Assembly (NCBI RefSeq): GCF_030687835.1
Contig: NZ_CP117449.1
Location: forward strand, 5,022,001-5,086,000
Origin: Pseudomonas hefeiensis
GTDB lineage: Bacteria > Pseudomonadota > Gammaproteobacteria > Pseudomonadales > Pseudomonadaceae
DNA: 64,000 bases
Direction of reading: 5' to 3'
A program made the translations under genes and the position numbers. A model generated the notes under the pieces. That model worked only from the letters and a program-made list of their open reading frames with translations, ran no database searches and was not told the origin of the DNA. Within the stretch, counting starts at the first letter, position 1; each line of letters starts with the position of its first letter. Below are positions 34,781 to 45,207 of this stretch, in pieces.

Positions 34781-36346
34781 ATGCCCCGTAAAACCTGGCG
34801 CGCCGCGCTCGCCGCCTATGCCAGTCCCTCGACGCTCGTGCTGTTGCTGCTTGGCTTCGCCGCCGGCTTGCCCTACATGCTGGTGTTTTCCACGCTTTCG
34901 GTCTGGTTGCGCGAAGCTGGCGTGGCTCGCGAGACCATTGGTTACGCGAGCCTCATCGGCCTGGCCTATGCCTTTAAATGGGTCTGGTCGCCCCTGCTCG
35001 ACCAATGGCGCCTGCCGCTGCTGGGCAAACTCGGCCGCCGGCGTTCATGGCTGGTGCTCTCCCAGGCCCTGGTGATCCTCGGCCTGATTGGCATGGGCTT
35101 CTGCGATCCGCAAAAACACCTGTCATGGTTGATCGCCATCGCCGTGATCGTGGCTTTCGCCTCGGCCACCCAGGACATCGCCGTCGACGCTTACCGCCTG
35201 GAGATCGCCGACGACACCCGCCAGGCGGCCCTCGCCGCCAGCTACATGTCCGGGTACCGAATCGCGGCATTGCTGGCCACCGCCGGCGCACTGTTCTTTG
35301 CCGAAGGGTTCGGCTCCACCGGTTTCAGCTATAAACACTCGGCCTGGGCAGGCACCTACCTGTTGTTCGGCGTACTGATGGTCCCGGCGCTGCTCACCTC
35401 GCTGTTCATGCGCGAACCGCCGGTACCGCTGCGCACCCAGTTGCAGGCCGGTCGCTATAGCTTCGCCCACCAGTTGGCCTCGGTGTTCGTGCTCATCGTA
35501 CTGCTGGTGTCGGTACCGGCGATGTTCACCCAGCTCTACAACACCGACTTCGCCAGCGTCCTGTTCGAAGGCGTCAGCCTGCTGGATCTGCTGCTCGAAG
35601 ACCGCGCCTTTCTGCGGGCCATCCTCTATATCACCCTGACGGCCCTGTGCCTTTCAGCCATGGGGCGCCGCGGGCTGGCGCCAGTACTGACCCCGGTCAA
35701 CGATTTCATTCTGCGCTACCGCTGGCAGGCCCTGTTGCTGCTTGGACTGATTGCCACCTACCGAATGTCCGACACGGTCATGGGCGTCATGGCCAACGTG
35801 TTCTACATCGACCAAGGTTTCACCAAGGACCAGATCGCCAGCGTCAGCAAGATTTTCGGGCTGATCATGACACTCGTCGGCGCCGGCATGGGCGGCTTGT
35901 TGATCGTGCGTTTTGGCATCCTGCCGATCCTGTTCATCGGCGGCGTTGCCTCCGCCGGTACCAATATCCTGTTTTTGATGCTCGCCGACATGGGCGCCAA
36001 CCTGCAGATGCTGATTGTCACCATCTCTCTGGACAACTTCAGTTCTGGCCTGGCCACTTCGGCGTTCGTTGCCTACCTGTCGAGCCTGACCAACCTGAAG
36101 TTCTCGGCCACCCAATACGCCCTGCTCAGCTCGATCATGCTGTTGCTCCCGCGCTTGATCGGCGGTTATTCAGGGGTGATGGTGGAGAAATTCGGCTATC
36201 ACGACTTCTTCCTGATCACCGCCTTGCTGGGGGTTCCGACCCTGTTGCTGATTGCCTTGCACTGGTATCAGGAAAACCGCCGCCAAGATTCGGGCTCGGC
36301 TTCGGACGAGGAACCGGCCCCCACGCGACCTGCGGAAGAATCGTAG
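34781..36346 (+). CDS. ampG: AmpG-family muropeptide permease (MFS)
   Basis: 521 residues with about 14 membrane helices. N-terminal LLLGFAAGLPYMLVFSTLSVWLR, the WSPLLDQWRLP loop and the cytosolic RRRSWLV are AmpG signatures; SATQDIAVDAYRLE is the second one. It imports anhydro-muropeptides for peptidoglycan recycling and thereby affects AmpR/AmpC induction. Pseudomonads can have two AmpG-like permeases; which this is cannot be decided. The C-terminus is Glu/Pro-rich. Confidence 0.85.
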   Translation: MPRKTWRAALAAYASPSTLVLLLLGFAAGLPYMLVFSTLSVWLREAGVARETIGYASLIGLAYAFKWVWSPLLDQWRLPLLGKLGRRRSWLVLSQALVILGLIGMGFCDPQKHLSWLIAIAVIVAFASATQDIAVDAYRLEIADDTRQAALAASYMSGYRIAALLATAGALFFAEGFGSTGFSYKHSAWAGTYLLFGVLMVPALLTSLFMREPPVPLRTQLQAGRYSFAHQLASVFVLIVLLVSVPAMFTQLYNTDFASVLFEGVSLLDLLLEDRAFLRAILYITLTALCLSAMGRRGLAPVLTPVNDFILRYRWQALLLLGLIATYRMSDTVMGVMANVFYIDQGFTKDQIASVSKIFGLIMTLVGAGMGGLLIVRFGILPILFIGGVASAGTNILFLMLADMGANLQMLIVTISLDNFSSGLATSAFVAYLSSLTNLKFSATQYALLSSIMLLLPRLIGGYSGVMVEKFGYHDFFLITALLGVPTLLLIALHWYQENRRQDSGSASDEEPAPTRPAEES

Positions 36347-36475
36347 GAAACCTCAGCAAACGCCGGCGAAACCGGCGTTCATGCCTGGCGACCGGCCACG
36401 CGCCTGTACGCCAGGGCATCTCGCCCGTACAATGCTCCGTCACTTCTCGTCATCAGCAACCGACAACGGCCAACC

Positions 36476-38192
36476 ATGCGCACCAGTCAATTTTTGCTCG
36501 CCACACAGAAAGAAACGCCTTCCGACGCCGTCGTGATCAGCCACCAGCTGATGCTGCGTGCCGGCATGATCCGCAAACTCGCCTCGGGCCTTTACACCTG
36601 GCTGCCGATGGGCCTGCGAGTGATGCGCAAGGTAGAAGCTATCGTTCGCGAAGAGATGAACGCCGCCGGTTCTCTGGAAGTGTTGATGCCGGGCACCCAG
36701 CCGGCCGAGCTGTGGCAGGAGTCGGGACGTTGGGAAGAATACGGCCCGGAGTTGCTGCGCATCAAAGACCGTCATGGTCGCGACTTCTGCGCAGGCCCGA
36801 CTCACGAGGAAGTGATCACCGATCTGATGCGCAACGAGTTGAGCAGCTATAAGCAGCTGCCGATCAACCTGTATCAGATCCAGACCAAATTCCGTGATGA
36901 GATCCGCCCACGCTTCGGCCTGATGCGTGGCCGCGAATTCATCATGAAGGATTCGTACTCCTTCCACACCGACCTGGCCTCGTTGCAAGTCACCTACGAC
37001 CGCATGCACCAGGCGTACTGCAACATTTTCACCCGCCTGGGCCTGAAATTCCGCCCAGTTGAAGCCGACAACGGCTCCATCGGTGGCGCCGGCTCCCACG
37101 AGTTCCACGTATTGGCCGAGTCCGGCGAAGACGACATCGTCTTCAGCAACGGTTCCGACTACGCCGCCAACATCGAAAAAGCCGAGGCCGTGCCACGGGA
37201 AACCTCCCGCCCTGCACCGGCCGAAGAACTGCGCCTGGTGGACACACCAAACGCCAAGACCATCGCCCAACTGGTGGAAGGCTACAACCTGCCGATCGAA
37301 CGCACCATCAAGACCCTGATCGTGCGCGCCGAAGAAGAAGGCAAGCTGATCGCCCTGATCATCCGCGGCGATCATGAGCTGAACGAAATCAAGGCTGGCA
37401 ACCAGCCAGGCGTCGCCAGCCCCCTGGTCATGGCCACCGACGCCGAACTGCGCGACGCCATCGGCGCCGGTGCCGGCTCCCCTCGGCCCGTTGAACCTGC
37501 CGCTGCCGATCATCATCGACCGCTCGGTGGAGCTGATGAGCGATTTCGCCATCGGCGCCAACATCGATGACAAGCACTACTTCGGCGTGAACTGGGAGCG
37601 CGACTTGCCGGTTCCAACCGTGGCCGACCTGCGCAACGTCGTGGCGGGCGATCCGAGCCCGGACGGCAAAGGCGTCCTGGAAATCAAGCGAGGCATCGAA
37701 GTCGGGCACATCTTCCAGCTGGGCAACAAATACAGCAAGGCGATGAAGTGCGAAGTGCTGGGCGAAAATGGCAAGCCGGTGACCCTGGAAATGGGCTGCT
37801 ACGGCATCGGCGTGTCCCGCGTGGTAGCGGCTGCCATCGAGCAGAACAACGACGACAAAGGGATCATCTGGAGCGATACCCTGGCGCCGTTCCAGATTGC
37901 CCTGGTGCCGCTGCGCTACGAGACCGAACTGGTTCGCGAAGCCACCGACAAGCTCTACGCCGAACTGACGGCCGCCGGCTTCGAAGTCCTGCTGGACGAC
38001 CGCGACAAGAAAACCAGCCCCGGCATCAAGTTCGCGGACATGGAGCTGATCGGCATCCCACACCGGATCGTGGTCAGTGACCGCAGCCTGGCCGAAGACA
38101 ACCTGGAATACAAAAGCCGCACTGAGGCCGAGCCGCAAGCGCTGCCGGTCGCCGACGTGCTGTCGTTCCTCCAGGCCCGTATCCGCCGCTGA
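36476..38192 (+). CDS. proS: Prolyl-tRNA synthetase ProS, apparent +1 frameshift
   Basis: Full-length bacterial-type ProS (about 571 residues) is covered by two overlapping frames. 36476-37485 encodes the N-part with the class II core ([19 protein letters not shown], the motif 2 region) and the editing domain starting. The downstream frame resumes at [15 protein letters not shown] and runs through GCYGIGVSR (motif 3) and the anticodon-binding domain to 38192. The frames meet at GGCTCCCCTCGG (CCCC at 37479-37482), where one C less restores GSLGPLNL. ProS is essential, so a sequencing or assembly error is most likely. A short lipoprotein gene follows 17 bp later. Confidence 0.92.
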
Positions 38193-38209
38193 CATCAGAT
38201 AGAGACGTC

Positions 38210-39163
38210 ATGTTCAAGCGAAACACCTTAGGCCTCGGGGGCGCCGCGCTGTGCGGCGCCCTGCTGGTCAGCGGCTGTGCCAACCAAATGTCGCAACGCA
38301 GCGAGCACGAAGAGCGGGTCGAGCGCAAACTGCTCGACCATAACCTGCAGATCGATGTGGGTGAACCCAAGGTGCTCGACCTGCCTCAGCGCCGTGTACG
38401 AATCAATGAGCAGAAGACCTTCGAAGTCACCGAGTTCGAAGTGACCCGCCATTACGATCGCTACACGCCATACCAGCCTTGGCGGGAGGTTTACGAAATC
38501 CCGCTGGGCGCGGTGGCGGTGGTGGCCGGGGTCGGCGCTAATGTGGTCAATGTGTTTGCCCTCGGCAACCTCCCGGAGAGTGCGACCAGGGACTGGATCA
38601 GTTACGGTTTCGCCGGGCTCAACCCATTCATGAACGTGCCATCCCATGGCCGCGCCCAGCAGAACCTGGCCCGAATCGATGAAGTGCAGCGCGACAAACG
38701 GGTCGAACACTCAAGCCTGCCCTGGAGCGAGCGCCCGGTACAGGTCAAGGCTGCCCGACAGACCTTCGAGCTGAGCACCGACCGCAATGGCGTGTTGCGC
38801 TTGAACCTGCTGGAAAGCCCGTTCGCCGAGCATGACCTGAGCCACTTCGGCAAATTGCAGATCAGCGTGACGGACACCTTGGACGAGGTACACACCGACT
38901 CGTCCTTGAGCATCAGCAGCACCTTGCGCGGCAAGCTGGTAGAGGCCCACGCATTGATTTATGACGACCTGGAAGATGACGAGGTGAGCCAGTGGGTTCA
39001 CCGGGTCAAGCGGCTGTCGGAACTGGGCCTTGAAGAAGAGGCCAGTGAGCTGGAACAAAGCCTGATCGAACTGACCCGCAATGATCCGGAGTTGCAGACC
39101 GAATTCCTCAAAGCCCTGACCAAGGATGGCGGGCGCCTGGTGGCGGATCCGGGGGCGAATTGA
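38210..39163 (+). CDS. Hypothetical lipoprotein downstream of proS
   Basis: 317 residues. The signal peptide has lipobox LLVSGC (C23). The mature part is acidic, with a short hydrophobic patch (about 100-120, GAVAVVAGVGANVVNVFALG) and a helical C-terminal third (WVHRVKRLSELGLEEEASEL). It follows proS by 17 bp on the same strand; P. aeruginosa also has a lipoprotein gene in that place. No function known. Confidence 0.75.
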   Translation: MFKRNTLGLGGAALCGALLVSGCANQMSQRSEHEERVERKLLDHNLQIDVGEPKVLDLPQRRVRINEQKTFEVTEFEVTRHYDRYTPYQPWREVYEIPLGAVAVVAGVGANVVNVFALGNLPESATRDWISYGFAGLNPFMNVPSHGRAQQNLARIDEVQRDKRVEHSSLPWSERPVQVKAARQTFELSTDRNGVLRLNLLESPFAEHDLSHFGKLQISVTDTLDEVHTDSSLSISSTLRGKLVEAHALIYDDLEDDEVSQWVHRVKRLSELGLEEEASELEQSLIELTRNDPELQTEFLKALTKDGGRLVADPGAN

Positions 39164-39201
39164 ACAATGGGGCCTAACCGGCCTCTGTGGCGAGGGCCCG
39201 T

Positions 39202-39288
39202 TGTGGGAGCAAAGCTTGCTCGCGAAACAGCCGCCTCGACTTCTGAAAGACCGCATCGCCCTCATCGCGGGCAAGCCTTGCTCCCACA
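39202..39288. repeat. REPIN
   Basis: Inverted REPs with centre similar to 31179-31265 (tgtgggagcaaagcttgctc, then gggcaagccttgctcccaca). Confidence 0.85.
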
Positions 39289-39340
39289 AAAGGCTCGCCG
39301 CCACAAAGACTGTGTATGGACTGGCACTTGAACAGTCGCC

Positions 39341-40402
39341 TCACCGCTCGAACAATTCCAACTGCTCAAATCCACCCCGCAGATCCTCCAGCCGTACCCC
39401 TATCCCCAACAACCGCACCGGCTTGCCGCCGCGGTTGAACGCCTGGGTCAATAGCAACTGGTAGCTGCCCAGATCCCGCCCTGCCCCGGCCTGCTCCAGA
39501 GTGGTCTGGGTAAAGTCGTGGAATTTCACTTTGACGAACGGCTTGCCCGGTCGATAGCTGCTGTCGATCCGCGCCATGCGCCCGCTGAGGGTCTCCATGA
39601 GTTCCGGCAGTTTGTCGAGGCAACTCACCAGGTCGGGCAGGTCAACATCATAGGTATTTTCCACACTGATGGACTGCCGCCGGCTGTCATTGTGTACCAG
39701 ACGCTCATCGATCCCACGAGCCAGGCTCCAGAGTCGCTCACCGAAACTGCCGAATTCGCGCACCAGCGCCAACTTGTCCCATTGACGCAATTGCGAGCAA
39801 TCGACAATGCCGAGCCGGTTCAACTTATCGGCAGTGACCTTTCCAACACCGTGGAGCTTGCTGACCGACAGGGCCGAGACAAAGTCCTCGACCTGGTCTG
39901 GGGTGATGACGAACAAGCCGTTGGGCTTTTTCCAGTCGCTGGCGATTTTGGCCAGAAACTTGTTGGGGGCGACACCAGCGGACACCGTGATGTGCAACTG
40001 ATTGGAAACCCGTCGACGAATGTCCTGGGCGATGCGGGTGGCACTACCACCGAAATGGGCACTGGCGGAGACATCCAGGTAGGCCTCGTCCAGGGACAGT
40101 GGCTCGATCAGGTCAGTGTAATCGCTGAAAATCGTATGAATTTCCTTCGACGCCTCCCTGTAGGCCTCCATCCGCGGTTTGACGATGGTCAGGTCAGGGC
40201 AGAGCTTCAAGGCGTGCCCGGATGACATGGCCGAGCGTACACCGTAGGCCCGGGCTTCATAGTTACAGGTCGCGATTACCCCACGCCGGTCCGCCGAACC
40301 ACCGACCGCCAGGGGTTTGCCGGCCAGCCGCGGGTCATCGCGCATCTCGATAGCGGCGTAGAAGCAGTCACAGTCGACGTGGATGATTTTGCGTTGCGTC
40401 AT
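39341..40402 (-). CDS. dinB: DNA polymerase IV (Y-family)
   Basis: 353 residues from ATG 40402; an upstream Met in frame is ignored because the conserved MTQRKIIHVDCDCFYAAIEM is the true start. Catalytic residues: D10 in HVDCDCF, and the paired D/E in SLDEAYLDVS (about 105). The C-terminus ends near the beta-clamp-type QLELFER. It does translesion synthesis and SOS mutagenesis. A LexA box lies upstream. Confidence 0.96.
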   Translation of the reverse strand: MTQRKIIHVDCDCFYAAIEMRDDPRLAGKPLAVGGSADRRGVIATCNYEARAYGVRSAMSSGHALKLCPDLTIVKPRMEAYREASKEIHTIFSDYTDLIEPLSLDEAYLDVSASAHFGGSATRIAQDIRRRVSNQLHITVSAGVAPNKFLAKIASDWKKPNGLFVITPDQVEDFVSALSVSKLHGVGKVTADKLNRLGIVDCSQLRQWDKLALVREFGSFGERLWSLARGIDERLVHNDSRRQSISVENTYDVDLPDLVSCLDKLPELMETLSGRMARIDSSYRPGKPFVKVKFHDFTQTTLEQAGAGRDLGSYQLLLTQAFNRGGKPVRLLGIGVRLEDLRGGFEQLELFER

Positions 40403-40451
40403 AAAAGAAGCGGATGTGCGACGAGTCGGGCGCCCAGTATCGCACCGACAA

Positions 40452-40467
40452 CTGTACATAGCACCAG
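40452..40467. promoter_or_regulatory. LexA (SOS) box upstream of dinB
   Basis: CTGTACATAGCACCAG fits CTG-N10-CAG, about 50 bp before the dinB start codon on the minus strand. Confidence 0.7.
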
Positions 40468-40643
40468 TAGTTGGAAAGATCCTTCCCTGCGGCTGGAAAA
40501 AACCTACGTGAATTCATTTCTTCAATCGCGGCAAAGCGTCCAATAGAGCGCCAGCCCTTGCCAGGCTTGCGTCACAGCGCTGTCACAATGCCCATGACTT
40601 AGGCTAAGCAATTGAAGCTGAACAGATTTTTCTCGCCCAAGGG

Positions 40644-40671
40644 TTGACAGCCCGCCAATCCTCTGTAGAAT
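40644..40671 (+). promoter_or_regulatory. Sigma-70 promoter of initiator tRNA copy 1
   Basis: TTGACA (40644-40649), 16-bp spacer, TAGAAT (40666-40671), 13 bp before the tRNA. Confidence 0.8.
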
Positions 40672-40684
40672 GCCGCCACACAGA

Positions 40685-40761
<77 letters not shown>

Positions 40762-40770
40762 AACATCAAA

Positions 40771-40800
40771 AAAGGCTACTCGAAAGAGTGGCCTTTTTTG
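40771..40800 (+). terminator. tRNA copy 1 terminator
   Basis: AAAGGCTACTCgaaaGAGTGGCCTTT followed by T run. Confidence 0.8.
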
Positions 40801-40974
40801 TGGCCGTTTGTTTTTGAGCAATGGTCCGCTGAAGAGAAGCCATTCGAACATGGCGCAAGCCTGCGGCGGCGTAATGCACGCTACAGCTTGTAGGACAATT
40901 TCCTTTTGATTTCGCGCATTTAGCTGGGTTGGCGACGGATTGGCCGTTTATTTGACCCTGCGACCTTTTAACGG

Positions 40975-41002
40975 TTGACACTCAGGCGTTCGCCTGTAGA
41001 AT
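40975..41002 (+). promoter_or_regulatory. Sigma-70 promoter of initiator tRNA copy 2
   Basis: TTGACA (40975-40980), 16-bp spacer, TAGAAT (40997-41002), same layout as copy 1. Confidence 0.8.
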
Positions 41003-41015
41003 GCCGCCACACAGA

Positions 41016-41092
<77 letters not shown>

Positions 41093-41102
41093 AACATCAA
41101 AC

Positions 41103-41130
41103 AAGGCTACTCGAAAGAGTGGCCTTTTTT
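41103..41130 (+). terminator. tRNA copy 2 terminator
   Basis: AAGGCTACTCgaaaGAGTGGCCTTTTTT stem-loop. Confidence 0.8.
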
Positions 41131-41244
41131 GTGCCTGTCAAAAAAAGCTTTCATTACAAATATTTTGTAATTATTTTTTTCAGGAGGGATTGGTAACTGG
41201 ACTGGATGCCCCCATCCTGTCGCGCATAGTTCAAGAGGTGATTG

Positions 41245-43887
41245 ATGCGCGCCCACTCGTCTGCCCCGCAAGACACTGTTACTGCGACCCAACCGATCAA
41301 GGCCGAGCGGCTACGCTGGCTGGACCGTATCAGTCAGTACCGTCAACCTATCGGCCTCGCCGTCACGCTGTTGTTGTTCGCGATCGCATTGATCGCCTGT
41401 CGCCACCTGCTGAGCGAACTCGATCTGTACGCCCTGCACGACTCAATTGTGCAAGTGCCGCGCTCAGCCCTGCTCGGCGCAGTCGCCGCGACGGTAGTCG
41501 GATTCGTCATCTTGCTGGGCTATGAATGGTCCGCCAGCCGTTATGCCGGGGTGAAATTGCCAGCGCAAACGCTGATCCTGGGCGGATTCAGCGCTTTTGC
41601 CATCGGCAACGCCATCGGGCTCTCGTTATTGTCGGGAGGCTCGGTTCGCTACCGGCTATATGCCCGCCATGGCCTGGGCGCGACGGATGTCGCCCACATG
41701 ACCCTGTTCGCCAGCCTGTCCCTGGGCTGTGCACTGCCACCGCTGGCGGCCCTGGCAACCCTCAGCGATCTTCCCGCCGCTGCCGCCGCCCTGCACCTGC
41801 CGGCCACGTGGCTGGGAGCCACCTGTGTGGCGGTGCTGCTGCTCACCTGTGCGCTGGCTATCGACATCTATCGACGGCGCCTGCCAGAACAGCCCTATCG
41901 GGACAGCCTGCTGGTCAAGGCCGGCCGCCACACCCTACGCCTGCCCGGCCGACGCCTGACGCTTCTGCAACTGATCATCACCACGCTGGATGTCGCGGCA
42001 GCCGCCACGGTGCTGTACTTGTTGTTACCCGAAGCACCACCGTTCGGCGCATTCCTGCTGGTGTATCTGCTGGCGCTGGCAGCGGGCGTGCTCAGTCATG
42101 TGCCCGGCGGGGTCGGGGTGTTCGAAGCAGTTTTGCTGGCGGCCTTCGCCGACAAACTGGGGGCTGCGCCTTTGGCCGCCGCCCTGCTTTTGTATCGCTT
42201 GATCTATGTGCTGCTGCCGATGCTGGTGGCCTGTGTGTTGTTGCTGATCAATGAAGCGCAACGGCTGTTCCAGACCCGCCAGTCTCTGCGTGCAGCGTCG
42301 GGCCTGGCGGCGCCGATCCTGGCGGTACTGGTATTCCTGTCGGGCGTGGTGCTGCTGTTTTCCGGTGTGACCCCGGAGATCGATACTCGCCTGGAACACA
42401 TTGGCTTCCTGATCCCTCATCGACTGGTTGACGCTTCGCACTTCGGCGCCAGCCTCGTGGGCGTGCTGTGCCTGTTGCTTGCTCAGGGCCTGCGCCGGCG
42501 CTTGTCCGCCGCCTGGATGCTGACCACTGTTTTACTTCTGGTCGGCGCCCTGCTCTCGTTGCTCAAGGGTTTCGATTGGGAAGAGGCCACCCTGCTGTCG
42601 CTGACGGCCAGTTTGCTGGCGGTGTTCCGGCGTTCCTTTTATCGTCCGAGTCGCCTGACCGAGCTGCCATTTTCGCCGCTGTTTCTGATTGCCAGCCTGT
42701 GTGTGCTCGGTGCGTCGATCTGGCTGCTGCTGTTTGCATACCAGGACGTGCCCTACAGTCATGAACTGTGGTGGCAATTCACCCTCGATGCCGATGCCCC
42801 TCGTGGTCTGCGCTCACTGCTGGGCGCGGCGGTGCTGCTGGTGGCGGTATCCCTGACCTGGTTGCTGCGCACCGCGCGGCCGGTGATCCAGTTGCCAGCG
42901 GCAGAAGAACTGGAGCGAGCCAAAAAGATTCTCATGGCCTCTTCGCAACCCGACGGCGGCTTGGCCCTGACCGGTGACAAGGCATTGCTGTTTCACCCCA
43001 ACGACGAAGCGTTTCTGATGTATGCCCGCCGAGGCCGCAGTCTGGTGGCGCTGTACGACCCGATCGGCCCCACCCAGCAACGCGCTGAAATGATCTGGCA
43101 GTTCCGCGATCTGTGCGATACCCATCATGCGCGTCCGGTGTTCTATCAGGTACGCGCCGAGAACCTGCCGTATTACATGGACATCGGCCTGACGGCGATC
43201 AAGTTGGGTGAAGAAGCACGGGTCGACCTCAAGCAGTTCGATCTCGAAGCCAAGGGCAAAGAGATGAAGGACTTGCGCTACACCTGGAACCGCGGCACCC
43301 GTGACGGCCTGTCGCTGGAGATCCACGAACCAGGCCAGGCACCGATGGATGAGCTGAAAGTCATTTCCGAGGCTTGGCTGACCGGCAAGAACGTGCGGGA
43401 GAAAGGCTTCTCGCTCGGTCGCTTCAGTGACGACTACCTCAAGCATTTTCGCATCGCAGTGATTCGTTTCGAGGGCCGCCCGGTGGCGTTCGCCAACCTG
43501 CTGGAGACCTACAACCATGAACTGGCCAGCCTCGACCTGATGCGCGCCCATCCCGACGCCCCGAAACTGACCATGGAATTCATGATGGTCGGCCTTATTC
43601 AGCATTATAAAACCCATGGCTACGCCCGCTTCAGCCTCGGAATGGTGCCCCTGTCGGGCCTGCAACCGCGACGCGGCGCACCGCTAACCCAGCGTCTGGG
43701 TTCGATGGTGTTCCGCCGTGGCGAACAGCTCTACAACTTCCAGGGCCTGCGCCGTTTCAAAGATAAATTCCAGCCTGACTGGGAACCTCGTTACATGGCC
43801 GTGCCCGCCGGACTTGATCCGCTGGTAGCCCTGGCCGATACCGCCGCCCTGATTGCAGGCGGCCTGACTGGATTGGTGAAACGCTGA
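41245..43887 (+). CDS. mprF: Bifunctional aminoacyl-phosphatidylglycerol synthase/flippase MprF
   Basis: 880 residues. About residues 1-560 form a polytopic flippase domain with 12-14 helices (HVPGGVGVFEAVLLA is its conserved loop). The C-terminal ~300 residues are the DUF2156 synthase domain (FHPNDEAFLMYARRGRSLVALYDPIG, YNHELASLDLMR, RFSLGMVPL). The enzyme moves Ala or Lys from tRNA to phosphatidylglycerol; in P. aeruginosa the related enzyme makes alanyl-PG. This lowers negative surface charge and resists cationic peptides. The ATG at 41245 follows AAGAGGTG. virJ overlaps by one base. Confidence 0.93.
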   Translation: MRAHSSAPQDTVTATQPIKAERLRWLDRISQYRQPIGLAVTLLLFAIALIACRHLLSELDLYALHDSIVQVPRSALLGAVAATVVGFVILLGYEWSASRYAGVKLPAQTLILGGFSAFAIGNAIGLSLLSGGSVRYRLYARHGLGATDVAHMTLFASLSLGCALPPLAALATLSDLPAAAAALHLPATWLGATCVAVLLLTCALAIDIYRRRLPEQPYRDSLLVKAGRHTLRLPGRRLTLLQLIITTLDVAAAATVLYLLLPEAPPFGAFLLVYLLALAAGVLSHVPGGVGVFEAVLLAAFADKLGAAPLAAALLLYRLIYVLLPMLVACVLLLINEAQRLFQTRQSLRAASGLAAPILAVLVFLSGVVLLFSGVTPEIDTRLEHIGFLIPHRLVDASHFGASLVGVLCLLLAQGLRRRLSAAWMLTTVLLLVGALLSLLKGFDWEEATLLSLTASLLAVFRRSFYRPSRLTELPFSPLFLIASLCVLGASIWLLLFAYQDVPYSHELWWQFTLDADAPRGLRSLLGAAVLLVAVSLTWLLRTARPVIQLPAAEELERAKKILMASSQPDGGLALTGDKALLFHPNDEAFLMYARRGRSLVALYDPIGPTQQRAEMIWQFRDLCDTHHARPVFYQVRAENLPYYMDIGLTAIKLGEEARVDLKQFDLEAKGKEMKDLRYTWNRGTRDGLSLEIHEPGQAPMDELKVISEAWLTGKNVREKGFSLGRFSDDYLKHFRIAVIRFEGRPVAFANLLETYNHELASLDLMRAHPDAPKLTMEFMMVGLIQHYKTHGYARFSLGMVPLSGLQPRRGAPLTQRLGSMVFRRGEQLYNFQGLRRFKDKFQPDWEPRYMAVPAGLDPLVALADTAALIAGGLTGLVKR

Positions 43888-45170
43888 TGATGCAACGTTC
43901 CTGGCGATACGTAGTGGCCACCCTGTTGGTGTTGGCAGTGATTCTAGGGGGCGGTTACTGGTACTGGAACCGCCCTGCCCCGCAACCGACCCTTGAACAA
44001 CTGACGCCGGTCGACGGTGCGCCGATGACCCGGATCATTCCCGGCACCCCGCCCCGCGCCCAGGTGCTGGTGGCGGTCACTGAAGAGCAGAAACTCAGCG
44101 ACACGCAATTGCTGGCCCTCAGCCGCAGCGGCTCGGCGCAGATCGTCCAGGTGATCCTGCCCAAGGACTGTGTGCTGCAAGGCCGCGCCCTGCAGGCCGG
44201 CCTGAAGCAGCTCCAGGGATCGGCGACGCTGGTCAGCGGTATCGGCCCGGGAGCCGTGCTGGCCTGGCGCTGGCTGGCCGAGCAGAAGGACGACAAAGCT
44301 CAGGCCGTGTCGGTGGACCTGGCCCTGGAAAAACCCGGTTGCACCCACCTGCTGCCTAAAAGCGCGGCCCACGGCCACTGGCTGGTGGCCTGGAATGACA
44401 ACCCTGACGACACCAGCGCCGGTTTCGTACGGGATCAACCGAACGCCGAAACCAGCATCAGCAACTACGACATCAACCTGCCACAGGTGCTGAACAACGA
44501 ACTGCACAAGATCCTGGTGGGCGCCGACCAGGGCGGCCTGAGCATTCCCGTGGTGGAAGTGCCAGCCAGCCAGGCCCGGGACACCGTGACACTGTTTCTC
44601 TCCGGAGACGGCGGCTGGCGGGACCTGGACCGGGACGTGGCCGAAGAAATGGCCAAGATCGGCTACCCGGTCGTCGGCATCGACACCCTGCGCTACTACT
44701 GGCAGCACAAGAGTCCGGAACAAAGCGCCCTGGACCTCACCGAACTGATGCAGCACTACCGTCAGGTCTGGGGCACCAAGCGCTTCATCCTGACCGGTTA
44801 TTCCTTTGGCGCCGACGTGCTGCCTGCGATCTACAATCGCCTGCCGGCCAGCGAGCAGCAAGGGGTCGACGCAATCATCCTGCTGGCCTTTGCGCGCACC
44901 GGCAGCTTCGAGATCGAAGTCGAAGGCTGGCTCGGCAATGCCGGCACCGAAGCCGCCACCGGCCCGGAAATGGCCAAGCTGCCCGCCGACAAAGTGGTGT
45001 GCATCTATGGCGTAGAAGAAGCAGCTGAAAGTGGCTGCACTGACAAGACGGCGGTGGGCGAAGCCATCCAGCTACCTGGCGGCCATCACTTCGACGAAAA
45101 CTACCCGGCACTGGCCAAGCGCTTGGTGGACGAAATCAACAAACGTCAGAACAAGAACGCCGAACAGTGA
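43887..45170 (+). CDS. virJ: VirJ/AcvB-family periplasmic aminoacyl-PG hydrolase
   Basis: 427 residues. One N-terminal transmembrane/signal segment (about 8-27), then an alpha/beta-hydrolase domain. The nucleophile serine is in LTGYSFGADVLP, acidic/His partners are near PGGHHFDEN, and SGDGGWRDLD is the family loop. In P. aeruginosa the neighbour of mprF encodes an alanyl-PG hydrolase of this type; here too it overlaps the mprF stop (ATGATG), so synthesis and hydrolysis of the lipid are co-made. Confidence 0.85.
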   Translation: MMQRSWRYVVATLLVLAVILGGGYWYWNRPAPQPTLEQLTPVDGAPMTRIIPGTPPRAQVLVAVTEEQKLSDTQLLALSRSGSAQIVQVILPKDCVLQGRALQAGLKQLQGSATLVSGIGPGAVLAWRWLAEQKDDKAQAVSVDLALEKPGCTHLLPKSAAHGHWLVAWNDNPDDTSAGFVRDQPNAETSISNYDINLPQVLNNELHKILVGADQGGLSIPVVEVPASQARDTVTLFLSGDGGWRDLDRDVAEEMAKIGYPVVGIDTLRYYWQHKSPEQSALDLTELMQHYRQVWGTKRFILTGYSFGADVLPAIYNRLPASEQQGVDAIILLAFARTGSFEIEVEGWLGNAGTEAATGPEMAKLPADKVVCIYGVEEAAESGCTDKTAVGEAIQLPGGHHFDENYPALAKRLVDEINKRQNKNAEQ

Positions 45171-45207
45171 GCTGAAACCCGCTTTTTTGTGAACCCTGCA
45201 AACCTGA

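Noticed and set aside
37470..38192. Separate gene for the C-terminal ProS half
   Set aside because: It has no start signal and continues the ProS motif order exactly; explained by one extra C.
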